From Brachybacterium faecium DSM 4810 (GTDB lineage Bacteria > Actinomycetota > Actinomycetes > Actinomycetales > Dermabacteraceae), in the NCBI GenBank assembly GCA_000023405.1, contig CP001643.1, positions 1,736,001-1,800,000 on the forward strand: 64,000 nt of DNA, in the 5' to 3' direction. Numbering within the stretch: the stretch's first letter is position 1; each line of letters begins with the position of its first letter. The position numbers were made by a program, and so were the translations under genes. The notes below the pieces were generated by a model. It had not been told where the DNA came from, made no database searches, and worked only from the letters and a program-made list of their open reading frames with translations. This document shows positions 32,676 through 41,539 of the stretch, piece by piece.

Positions 32676-35438
32676 GTGTCTTCGTCCCTGTACCGTCTCG
32701 GCCGCCTGATGGCCTCCCTGCGCTGGAAGGTCGTCGGTGCCTGGGTCGCGCTGCTGGTGATCGTCGGCGGCCTCGCCGTGGGGCTGGGCGGCACCTTCTC
32801 CACCGACATCGAGATCCCCGGCACCGAGGGGCAGCGCGGCATCGACACCCTCGCCCACCGCTTCCCCGAGATGGGCGGCACCTCCGGGCAGGTGGTGCTG
32901 CGCGCGCAGGACGGCACGACGGTCGACGACCATCAGGACGAGATCGACGCGCTCATGGACGAGATCGCGGAGATCGACGGGGTCGCCGCGGCCCCCTCCC
33001 CCTTCGACGAGGTCTCCCCCGGCACCCGCAACGACGACGACACCGCCCTGATCGCGCAGTTCCAGATGGACGGCCAGACCGGCGAGTTCCCCGCCGAGTC
33101 CGTGGACGAGATCACCGAGCTGGTCGACGGGGCCGACACCGCCGCGCTCGACGCGAGCATCGGCGGCCAGGTGCTCCAGAGCGCCGAGATCCCCTTCGGC
33201 GCCGGCGAGGTCATCGGCGTCATCGTCGCGCTCATCATCCTCGCGATCGTGTTCCGCTCGCTCGTGCCCGCCATCATCCCGATCGTCACCGCCGTCGTCG
33301 GCGTCGGGGTGTCGATGATGGCGCTGGTCGCCCTCTCCGCCGGGCTCGAGATCCCCTCGGTCACCACGGCGCTCGGCGCGATGCTCGGCCTCGCCGTCGG
33401 CATCGACTACGCCCTGTTCATCCTCTCCCGCCACCGCGACCAGCTCAGCCACGGCGACGACGTGCACGAATCGATCGGCACGTCCCTCGCCACCTCGGGC
33501 AGCGCCGTGATCTTCGCGGGGATGACGGTCATCGTCGCCCTGGTGGGCCTGTTCATCACCGGCATCCCCTTCCTCACCGTGATGGGCGTCGCCGCGGCCG
33601 CGACCGTCGCGCTGTCCGTGATCGTGGCGCTGACGATGCTGCCGGCGATCATGGGCATCCTCGGGGAGCGGCTGCGGCCTCGCCGCACCCGCCGGCTGAT
33701 GGCCGAGAACGGCGGCGCCCTGCCCGCCGCCGACCCGCAGGCCCGCCCCCGTCGCAGCCTGGGGCGCACCTGGGTGCGCCTGGTGACCAAGGTGCCCGCC
33801 CTGACCATCCTCGTGGTGATCGTCGGCGTCGGCGCCCTCGCCATCCCGATCAAGGATCTGGAGCTGGCGCTGCCGGACCTCGGCACCGAGCCCACCGGCA
33901 CCGCCGCCCGCGACACCTACGATCTGGTCGCCGAGGAGTTCGGCCCCGGCTACAACGGCCCCCTGCTGGTCACCGCTGACATCATCAACTCCACCGATCC
34001 GCTGGGCGTGGTCGACGAGCTCGAGAGCGACATCGCCTCCCTCGACCACGTCAAGGAGGTCCAGCTCGCCACCCCGAACCAGGGCGCGGACATGGCCGTG
34101 GTGGCGGTGATCCCCGAGGGCGGGCCGACGGAGCAGAGCACCAAGGATCTCGTCCTCGCGCTGCGCGGGAGCGCGGAGAGCTGGGAGGAGGACCTGTCGA
34201 TCTCCGACGTCACGGTCACCGGCTCCACCGCCGTCGGCATCGACGTCACGGACAAGCTCTCCGACGCGCTGCTGCCCTTCGCGCTGTTCGTCGTCGGCCT
34301 GTCCCTCATCCTGCTCGCGCTGGTGTTCCGCTCCGTGTGGGTGCCGCTGAAGGCGTCGGTGGGCTACCTCTTCTCCGTCCTCGCCGCCTTCGGCGCCACC
34401 TCGATGGTGTTCGAGTACGGCTGGTTCAACGGCCCGCTGTTCGTGGACGTCAACGGCCCGGTCGTCTCCTTCATGCCGATCATGGTGATGGGCGTGCTGT
34501 TCGGCCTGGCCATGGACTACGAGGTGTTCCTCGTCTCCCGGATGCGCGAGGAGTTCGTCCACACCGGCGACGCCCGCGGCGCGATCGAGCGCGGCTTCAC
34601 CGCCAACGCGCCGGTGGTCACCGCCGCGGCGCTGATCATGGTCGCGGTGTTCGCCGGCTTCGTCACCTCCGGCTGGTTCATGCTGCAGCCGATCGCGGTC
34701 GCGCTCGCCGTGGGCGTGCTGGTCGACGCGTTCGTGGTGCGGATGACCTTCGTGCCCGCCGTGCTCGCCCTGCTGGGACGCCATGCCTGGTGGCTGCCCG
34801 GCTGGCTGAGCCGCGCCCTGCCCACCGTGGACGTCGAGGGCGAGGGTCTGGCCGCGGTGCTCGAGCACCGCCGCTGGACCGAGGCGCACGGCCGGCACTC
34901 CCTCCGCCTGGAGGAGACCGTCGCCCCGCTGCTCGGCGAGCCCGGCACGCTCGGCCCCCTCACCGGCTCCGTGGTCCCCGGCACCCTCCTCGTGGTGCGC
35001 GCCCCGGACGACGCCGCCCGGGAGACGTTCCTCGCGCTGTGCGCCGGCAGGCTCACCCCGCGCTCGGGCGTCCTGGCCGTCCACGACCGCCTCGCGCCGG
35101 ATGATCTCGGCGCGATCCAGGCCCGGTCCCATTGGATCGGCACCGGTGCGCGGGTCTCCCGCCGCCTGGCGGAGATCGGCGGCCACGGCCTGGGCACCTC
35201 GGTGATCGTCATCGAGCAGATCGAGGATCTCGCCCACGCCGCCACCGGCGACGACATGCTCGTCGAACGCCTCGACGCGCTGCTGGCGAAGGGGGCCACG
35301 CTCGTGGTCGGCTCCCGCTCCGCCGTGCCCATCGACGCCGAACGCCACCTCGCGAGCACGCTGCGCGACCCGCGGCGCCTGCTCGCCCTGTCCGTCCAGC
35401 GCTCCACCGCCCCCGCTCTCGAAGGAGCCCGCGCATGA
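32676..35438 (+). CDS. MMPL/RND transporter with a C-terminal degenerate ABC-ATPase-like domain
   Basis: 920 aa. Residues 1-715 are a full MMPL transporter: TM1, external loop, TM block with GLAVGIDYALFILSRHRDQL, second loop, TM block with GLAMDYEVFLVSRMREEF. Residues 715-920 are an added cytoplasmic domain that reads like an ABC nucleotide-binding fold: GPLTGSVVPGTLLVV, then APDDAARET where a Walker A should be (773-784), CAGRLTPRSGVLAV, and VIVIEQIEDLAH in the Walker B position. The P-loop Gly and Lys are missing, so ATP hydrolysis is unlikely. GTG 32676 has GGGAGG. It is coupled to the YhgE gene by ATGA. Confidence 0.92.
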   Translation: MSSSLYRLGRLMASLRWKVVGAWVALLVIVGGLAVGLGGTFSTDIEIPGTEGQRGIDTLAHRFPEMGGTSGQVVLRAQDGTTVDDHQDEIDALMDEIAEIDGVAAAPSPFDEVSPGTRNDDDTALIAQFQMDGQTGEFPAESVDEITELVDGADTAALDASIGGQVLQSAEIPFGAGEVIGVIVALIILAIVFRSLVPAIIPIVTAVVGVGVSMMALVALSAGLEIPSVTTALGAMLGLAVGIDYALFILSRHRDQLSHGDDVHESIGTSLATSGSAVIFAGMTVIVALVGLFITGIPFLTVMGVAAAATVALSVIVALTMLPAIMGILGERLRPRRTRRLMAENGGALPAADPQARPRRSLGRTWVRLVTKVPALTILVVIVGVGALAIPIKDLELALPDLGTEPTGTAARDTYDLVAEEFGPGYNGPLLVTADIINSTDPLGVVDELESDIASLDHVKEVQLATPNQGADMAVVAVIPEGGPTEQSTKDLVLALRGSAESWEEDLSISDVTVTGSTAVGIDVTDKLSDALLPFALFVVGLSLILLALVFRSVWVPLKASVGYLFSVLAAFGATSMVFEYGWFNGPLFVDVNGPVVSFMPIMVMGVLFGLAMDYEVFLVSRMREEFVHTGDARGAIERGFTANAPVVTAAALIMVAVFAGFVTSGWFMLQPIAVALAVGVLVDAFVVRMTFVPAVLALLGRHAWWLPGWLSRALPTVDVEGEGLAAVLEHRRWTEAHGRHSLRLEETVAPLLGEPGTLGPLTGSVVPGTLLVVRAPDDAARETFLALCAGRLTPRSGVLAVHDRLAPDDLGAIQARSHWIGTGARVSRRLAEIGGHGLGTSVIVIEQIEDLAHAATGDDMLVERLDALLAKGATLVVGSRSAVPIDAERHLASTLRDPRRLLALSVQRSTAPALEGARA

Positions 35439-38083
35439 CCCGCCTCGCGCACCCCCGCACGCTGATCGTCGTCCTGGTGCTGCCCCTGCTGGTGGTGGGC
35501 CTGGGCATGTGGGCGCTGAGCGGCCGCGTGGACCGCCTCGACGCCGTGCCCGCCGCCGTCGTGAACCTCGACGAGGGCGCGGAGGTCGAGGACGCCGACG
35601 GCGAGGTGGAGACCGTGCCCTTCGGCCGCCTGCTCGCCGGCGCCCTCACCCAGCCCGGCACTATCGACGGCCAGGAGACCCCGGAGACCACCGGCTTCGA
35701 CTGGCGCCTGACCGACGAGGAGGACGCCGAGCAGGGTCTGAAGGACGGCAGCTACTCGGCGGTCGTGGTCATCCCCGCGGATTTCTCGAAGGACCTCGCC
35801 ACGATCGGCACCCCCGAGGCGACCCAGGCCATCCTCGAGGTCACCACCAACGATGCGAGCGGCCAGATCAACGCCCTGGTGGGCACCGCGGTCGCCGATG
35901 CCTCCGCCTCCACCATGGGCGGGCAAATGGCGGAGCAGTACCTCGATGGGCTGTACCTGGGCTTCAACGAGCTCGGCGACGGGTTCTCCGACGCCGCCGA
36001 CGGTGCCCGCGACCTCGCCGACGGCACCTCCGAGCTCGGGGAGGGCGCCGACGAGCTCTCCGGCGGGACCCGCGAGCTCGCCGACGGCACCACCGAGGCG
36101 GCCGAGGGGGCGCGCCAGTTCTCCGGCGGCGTGTGGACCTTCGCCGACGGCACCTGGCAGGCGGCCGACGGCACCCGCGCCCTCGCCGACGGCCTCGGCG
36201 ACCTGGCCACCGGCGCCGAAGACCTCTCCGACGGGGTCGGCGAGCTGCAGCAGGGCATGCGCGGGGCCGAGGGGCAGCCGGGGCTGCTCGACGGCGCCGA
36301 GCAGCTCGCCTCCGGCGTCGAGGGGGACGGCACCGCCGAGAACCCCGGGCTCGCCGCGGGCGCCGAGGAGCTGGCCGGCGGGATCCGCCAGTTCTCCGAC
36401 GGCGTCACCGAGGCGGGCACCGCGGTCTCCGGGGACGGCACCGCCGAGAATCCGGGCCTCGCCCCCACCGCACGCGAGCTCGCCGCGGGCACCGAGGAGC
36501 TGGGCCAGGGCGCGCAGCAGGCGGCCGACGGCCTCCGCGGCACCGAGCAGGAGCCCGGCCTCGCCCAGGGCGCGGAAGGAGTCGTCGCGTATGCCGAGGG
36601 GATCGACGTCGCGGTGAACGGCGACGGCTCGACTGAGAACCCCGGGATGATCTCCGATGCCGAGGCTCTCCAAGAGTCACTCTGCGCAGAGGACCCGGCC
36701 GGGGACGACTGCCTGCGAGCCTCGAGGCTCGCTGCTTCTGCATCCGGGGTGTCCGAAGCCGTCGACGGCGACGGCACCGCCCAGAACCCGGGGCTGAGCA
36801 CCACCGCCCAGGGCCTGGGCGAGGGCGCGACCGCCGCCGCGGACGGCGTCCAGCAGGTCGCCGACGGGATCAACGGCACCGAGCAGCAGCCGGGCCTCCT
36901 CCAGGGAGCCCAGGGCATGGTCACCTACGCCGAGGGCATCGAGACCGCCTTCAGCGGGGACGGCACCGCGGGCAACCCGGGCCTGACCGCCTCCGCCGAG
37001 CAGCTGGCCGAGGGCGCCGACGCGAGCGCGGAGGGCGCGGACGAGCTGGTCACCGGCGTGACCGGGCTGCGCGACGGCCTCGCGGAGTACGCCGACGGCG
37101 TCGATCAGCTCGCGGACGGCTCCGAGCAGCTGGCCGAGGGCACCCGCGCGAGCGCCGACGGCGCCGGGGAGCTCGCCGACGGCACCGGGGAGCTGGCCGA
37201 GGGCGCGAACACCCTGGGCACCAGCGCCGATCAGCTCGCGGACGGCTCCGAGCAGCTCGCCGAGGGCACCGGCGAGCTCGCCGACGGCGCCGACGAGCTG
37301 GCCGACGGTACCGGGGAGCTGGCCGAGGGCAGCGACGAGCTGGCCGACGGCCTGCGCGAGGGCGCCGATGACGTGCCCTCGTACTCCGAGACGGAGCGCA
37401 CCCGGATGGGTGAGATGGCCGCCTCCCCCGTCGGCACCTCCGCCGAGCGGCAGAACGAGGCCAACGGTGCGGACACCGCGACGTTCCCGTTCGTCACCGC
37501 GCTCGCGCTGTGGCTGGGCGCCTTCGGCACCTTCCTGCTGCTGCCGGCGCTGTCCCGCCCGCTGCTGGACCGGGCGCTGCCGATGTGGCAGGTGGTGCTG
37601 CGGTCCCTGACACCGGCGCTGCTGATCGCGGTGGTGCAGACGGTGGCGGCGCTCGCGGTGCTCACCGGCATCGGCATCTCGCCGGTCTCCCCGCTGACCG
37701 TGGGGGTGGTCGCCTTCGCCGGGGCGGTCATGTTCGCCGCGCTGCACCAGGGGCTGCTGACGGTGCTCGGCGCGCGGATCGGCCGCATCGCCTCGATCGT
37801 GCTGATGGTGCTCCAGGTGGTGACGCTCGTGGGGATCGTGCCGGTGGAGACCGCGCCCGCGCTGCTCCAGTCGGTCAGCGCGCTGATGCCGCTGTCGATC
37901 GTCACCCAGGGCCTCGTGCACGCCGCGCTCGGCGGCACCCTGGTGAGCACCTCCAGCACCCTGCTGGCGATCCTCGCCTGGGGCGCGGTCTCGCTGCTGC
38001 TGACCCTGGCGGCCTCCCGCCGGGCGCGCCTGGCGGACCGCTCCGAGCACGTGGGCGCGCGGGCGCTGCCGGCGCTGGCCTGA
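35435..38083 (+). CDS. YhgE/Pip family membrane protein with a long repetitive external stalk
   Basis: 882 aa, with one TM near residues 9-29, an external region of about 660 residues, then about five TM helices (700-870). Ends match the YhgE/Pip (phage infection protein/EsaA-like) family: AVVNLDEGAEV, YSAVVVIPADFSKDLA, and C-terminal AALHQGLLTVLG. The stalk is made of ELADGxxELAEGA-type repeats with GDGTAENPGL turns at D298, D334, D397, D446 and D509. Residues about 331-411 and 443-523 are a 112-residue-offset tandem duplication. The only cysteines are C417 and C426. AAGGAG precedes the start. Confidence 0.9.
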   Translation: MTRLAHPRTLIVVLVLPLLVVGLGMWALSGRVDRLDAVPAAVVNLDEGAEVEDADGEVETVPFGRLLAGALTQPGTIDGQETPETTGFDWRLTDEEDAEQGLKDGSYSAVVVIPADFSKDLATIGTPEATQAILEVTTNDASGQINALVGTAVADASASTMGGQMAEQYLDGLYLGFNELGDGFSDAADGARDLADGTSELGEGADELSGGTRELADGTTEAAEGARQFSGGVWTFADGTWQAADGTRALADGLGDLATGAEDLSDGVGELQQGMRGAEGQPGLLDGAEQLASGVEGDGTAENPGLAAGAEELAGGIRQFSDGVTEAGTAVSGDGTAENPGLAPTARELAAGTEELGQGAQQAADGLRGTEQEPGLAQGAEGVVAYAEGIDVAVNGDGSTENPGMISDAEALQESLCAEDPAGDDCLRASRLAASASGVSEAVDGDGTAQNPGLSTTAQGLGEGATAAADGVQQVADGINGTEQQPGLLQGAQGMVTYAEGIETAFSGDGTAGNPGLTASAEQLAEGADASAEGADELVTGVTGLRDGLAEYADGVDQLADGSEQLAEGTRASADGAGELADGTGELAEGANTLGTSADQLADGSEQLAEGTGELADGADELADGTGELAEGSDELADGLREGADDVPSYSETERTRMGEMAASPVGTSAERQNEANGADTATFPFVTALALWLGAFGTFLLLPALSRPLLDRALPMWQVVLRSLTPALLIAVVQTVAALAVLTGIGISPVSPLTVGVVAFAGAVMFAALHQGLLTVLGARIGRIASIVLMVLQVVTLVGIVPVETAPALLQSVSALMPLSIVTQGLVHAALGGTLVSTSSTLLAILAWGAVSLLLTLAASRRARLADRSEHVGARALPALA

Positions 38084-38084
38084 G

Positions 38085-41000
38085 TCAGCGGAAGTCCCTG
38101 GACCGGCCGGCCGCGGCCAGGTCCAGGGACGCGACGTCGTCGGCGACCAGGTTCACCGCGCCGGTGCGGTTCTCCACGATCCCGCGCAGCACGATCGCCC
38201 GGGCGGTGCGCAGCAGGGCCCGATGCCGCACCCAGAACCCCTGGGAGCAGACCACGTTGAGGATCCCCGTCTCGTCCTCGAGGCTGAGGAAGGTGACGTT
38301 CCCGGCGGTCGCCGGGCGCTGCCGGTGGGTGATCACCCCGGCCACCCGGATCCGGCGCGAATCCTCCGCCTCCCGGGTGGCGGCGATCGCGAGCACCCCG
38401 TCGGCCGTGAGCTCCTGGCGCACGAGCGCCATCGGGTGCTCGTCCAGGGTGATGCCGGTGGCCCAGGCGTCCGCGGTGGCGATCTCGGCGTCGCTCATGC
38501 CCGGCAGCATCGGCGCCTGCGCCCCCACCGCGAGGTGCGGCAGGGTCTCCGGGGATTCCTGGGCGGCGGCGCCCGCGGCCCACAGCGCCTGCCGGCGGGA
38601 GCTCGCCAGCGCGTCCAGCGCCCCGGCGGTGGCCAGCGCCTCCAGCTGACGGGCGGTCAGCCGCACCCGGCGGGCGAGGTCCGGGACGGAGGTGAACTGT
38701 CCGCCGCGTCCCCGCTCCGCCACGATCTCCTCCGCGGTCTCGGTGCTGATCCCGCGCACCTGGTCCAGGCCCAGCCGGATCGCCGGGCCCTGTGCCGCAG
38801 CTTCGCCCTGGATCTGCTCCCCCGGCGGGTCGATCCGGTATCCGCGATGCTCGGCATCGGTCTCCAGGTCGGTGCGGGCACGGCTGGCGAGCACGTCCGG
38901 CCCGCGGGTGAGCACGCCGTGCCGGCGGGCGTCGGCGACCAGCGACTGCGGGGAGTAGAAGCCCATCGGCTGGGAGCGCAGCAGCCCCGCGGTGAACGCC
39001 GCCGGGTAGTGGCACTTCAGGTACGAGCTCGCGTACACCAGGTACGCGAAGGAGTAGGCGTGGGACTCGGGGAAGCCGTAGTTGGCGAAGGCCAGCAGCT
39101 TGCGGTGGACGGCCTCGGCGTCCTCCCCCACGATGCCGTGCTCCGCCATCCCCGCGAAGAGGGCGTCGGAGAGCTCGAGCATCTTCTGGGTGGAGCGTTT
39201 GGAGCCCATCGCGCGGCGCAGCTGATCGGCCTGGGCGGGGGTGAAATCGGCGACGTCGACCACCATCTGCATCAGCTGTTCCTGGAACAGCGGAATGCCC
39301 AGGGTGCGTCCGAGCGACTTCTCCAGCCGCGGGTGCAGGAAGGTGACCGGCTCTTCCTTGTTCCGGCGCCGGATGTAGGGGTGCACGGAGCCGCCCTGGA
39401 TGGGGCCGGGACGGATCAGCGCCACCTCCACCACCAGGTCGTAGAACTCGCGCGGCCGCAGGCGCGGCAGGGTGGAGATCTGGGCGCGGGACTCCACCTG
39501 GAACACGCCCACGCTGTCCCCGGCGCACAGCATGTCGTAGACGGCGGGGTCCTCCTGCGGCAGGGTGTGCAGCTCGAAGTGCTGGCCGTGGTGCTCGGCG
39601 ATGATCCGCAGCGCGTGGTCGAGCGCCGTGAGCATCCCCAGCCCCAGCAGGTCGAACTTGACCAGACCCGCCTCGGCGCAGTCGTCCTTGTCCCATTGCA
39701 GCACGGAGCGGTCCGCCATCGCGGCCCACTGCACCGGGCACACCTCGATCACGGGACGGTCGCACAGCACCATCCCGCCGGAGTGGATGCCCAGATGGCG
39801 GGGCGCGTCGCGCAGCCGGTGGGCGAGCTCGACCACGTCGCCCGGCACGTCCGCCTCCCGCAGCGCGCTGAAGGAGCGCTCGACCCGTTTGGCGAAGGCG
39901 TCCTGCGCGCCGGTGTCGTAGCCGAGCGCCCGCGCGGCATCGCGCACCGCGAGCTTCGCCCGGTAGGTGATGACGTTGGCGACCTGCGCGGCGTTCTCCC
40001 GCCCGTAGCGCTCGTAGACGTGCTGGATCACCTCCTCGCGCCGGTCGGAGGCGATGTCGATGTCGATGTCCGGCGGCCCGTCCCGCTCCGGGGCCAGGAA
40101 GCGCTCGAACAGCAGCTGGTGGCCGACGGGCTCGACCGCGGTGATGCCCAGCGCGTAGCAGACGGCGCTGTTCGCGGCCGAGCCCCGGCCCTGCGCGAGG
40201 ATCCCCTCCCCGGCGCAGAAGTCGACGATCTCGTGGACGATCAGGAAGTAGCCGGGGAAGCGGAGATCGGTGATGACCTTCAGCTCATGGTCGATCTGCG
40301 CCCACGCCCCCGGCACCTGCTCGGGCCGCTCCGGTGTGGGCCGGGGCCCGTAGCGCTCCCGGCCCTCGATCTCCACCAGCTCCACCAGCCAGCTGGCCTC
40401 GTCGTGCCCGGCCGGGACCGGGAAGGGCGGCAGATCCGGGGCGAGCAGGCGCAGGTCCAGGGCGCAGTCGCGGCCGAGCCTCGCGGCCTGCGCGATCGCC
40501 CCCGGGTAACGGGGCAGCAGCTGCGCCATCTCCTCCCCGCTGCGCAGGTGCGCGGGGCGGGAGGAGAGGTACGGATCGGCCTCGGCCAGCGGCACCCCGG
40601 CACGCAGCGCGGCATGGGTGTCGGCGAGGCGCCGGTCCGACGGGCGGGCGTAGTGGGCGTTGGTGCTGGCCACCAGCGGCAGGGAGATCTCGTCCAGGCC
40701 GTGGCTCTCGCGCACAAGGCGGGCACCCTGGGCGAGCGCGTCATGCAGCTCATCCGCCTCTCCCCCGCCGCCGACCATCAGCTCGACGGCCACGTTCCCG
40801 GGACCGAACAGCTCCACCAGGCGGGTGATCGCCGCTGCGGCGGCGTGAGCTGCCGCGTCGAGGTCCCCGGCCTCGAGGTGCTCGGCCGCGGCACGGGTCA
40901 CCGCTCCCTTGCGACAGCCGGTGAGGATCAGCCAGTGCCCTTCGCGGGCGAGGCGCGAGAGCTCGGCGAGCCGGTAGCGCGGCACCCCCTTCTGCCTGCT

Positions 41001-41519
41001 GTCGAGGTGGGCGCGGGCGATCGCGGCGGAGAGCTGCCGGTAGCCGGCGGTGTCGCGCACCAGCACCAGCAGGTGCTCGCCGTCCGGATCCGGGACCCCG
41101 GTGCGGGGCGCGGAGACGACCGGGGTGCTGCTGGCGGTCACCGCCCCGGGCTCGAGCCCCAGGCTCAGCTCCGCCCCGAACACGGTGGCGATGCCCGCCT
41201 CCGCCGCGGCGGTCGCGAAGCGGACCGCGCCGGGCAGCCCGTCGTGATCCACCAGGGCGATCGCTCCCAGCCCCAGCCGGGCGGCCTGCCCGGCCATGTC
41301 CTCGGGGCTCGAGGCGCCGTCGAGGAAGCTGAAGTGGGAATGGGCGTGCAGCTCGGCGTAGTCGACGGCGCGGCCGGGCCGGTAGGTCTCCTCGGCATGC
41401 TGCCCGGTGTGCTCGACGACGACCGGTGGCGGGGCCAGCTCGGCGGGACGATCCGAGAGGATCGCCTCGAGGTCCTTCCACGAGGGCGGGCCCAGGAACC
41501 AGCGGGCCATGTCAGGCAC
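38085..41519 (-). CDS. dnaE2: Error-prone DNA polymerase III alpha subunit
   Basis: 1144 aa, the ImuC polymerase of the SOS mutasome. An N-terminal PHP domain (AELHAHSHFSFLDGASSPED) precedes the C-family polymerase core with catalytic aspartates in PDIDIDIASDRREEV (from residue 483) and the third in VKFDLLGLGML. Then come helix-hairpin-helix and OB-fold regions (VAGVITHRQRPATAGNVTFL). Its length fits DnaE2 (about 1,050-1,150) rather than replicative DnaE1. The start is GTG 41519, with an in-frame ATG three codons later. It follows imuB by 20 bases in one operon under an SOS box. Confidence 0.95.
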   Translation of the reverse strand: MPDMARWFLGPPSWKDLEAILSDRPAELAPPPVVVEHTGQHAEETYRPGRAVDYAELHAHSHFSFLDGASSPEDMAGQAARLGLGAIALVDHDGLPGAVRFATAAAEAGIATVFGAELSLGLEPGAVTASSTPVVSAPRTGVPDPDGEHLLVLVRDTAGYRQLSAAIARAHLDSRQKGVPRYRLAELSRLAREGHWLILTGCRKGAVTRAAAEHLEAGDLDAAAHAAAAAITRLVELFGPGNVAVELMVGGGGEADELHDALAQGARLVRESHGLDEISLPLVASTNAHYARPSDRRLADTHAALRAGVPLAEADPYLSSRPAHLRSGEEMAQLLPRYPGAIAQAARLGRDCALDLRLLAPDLPPFPVPAGHDEASWLVELVEIEGRERYGPRPTPERPEQVPGAWAQIDHELKVITDLRFPGYFLIVHEIVDFCAGEGILAQGRGSAANSAVCYALGITAVEPVGHQLLFERFLAPERDGPPDIDIDIASDRREEVIQHVYERYGRENAAQVANVITYRAKLAVRDAARALGYDTGAQDAFAKRVERSFSALREADVPGDVVELAHRLRDAPRHLGIHSGGMVLCDRPVIEVCPVQWAAMADRSVLQWDKDDCAEAGLVKFDLLGLGMLTALDHALRIIAEHHGQHFELHTLPQEDPAVYDMLCAGDSVGVFQVESRAQISTLPRLRPREFYDLVVEVALIRPGPIQGGSVHPYIRRRNKEEPVTFLHPRLEKSLGRTLGIPLFQEQLMQMVVDVADFTPAQADQLRRAMGSKRSTQKMLELSDALFAGMAEHGIVGEDAEAVHRKLLAFANYGFPESHAYSFAYLVYASSYLKCHYPAAFTAGLLRSQPMGFYSPQSLVADARRHGVLTRGPDVLASRARTDLETDAEHRGYRIDPPGEQIQGEAAAQGPAIRLGLDQVRGISTETAEEIVAERGRGGQFTSVPDLARRVRLTARQLEALATAGALDALASSRRQALWAAGAAAQESPETLPHLAVGAQAPMLPGMSDAEIATADAWATGITLDEHPMALVRQELTADGVLAIAATREAEDSRRIRVAGVITHRQRPATAGNVTFLSLEDETGILNVVCSQGFWVRHRALLRTARAIVLRGIVENRTGAVNLVADDVASLDLAAAGRSRDFR

Positions 41520-41539
41520 CGTCCCGAGCGGTGTCGCCG

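Noticed and set aside
32676-35438. MmpL-type mycolate exporter
   Set aside because: No mycolic-acid genes, and the YhgE partner and TetR control point to a different role; only the general MMPL fold is supported.
36000-37370. Regularly spaced short repeats that could suggest a CRISPR array
   Set aside because: They are in-frame ELADG/ELAEG codons of the YhgE stalk, of variable length and without unique spacers.
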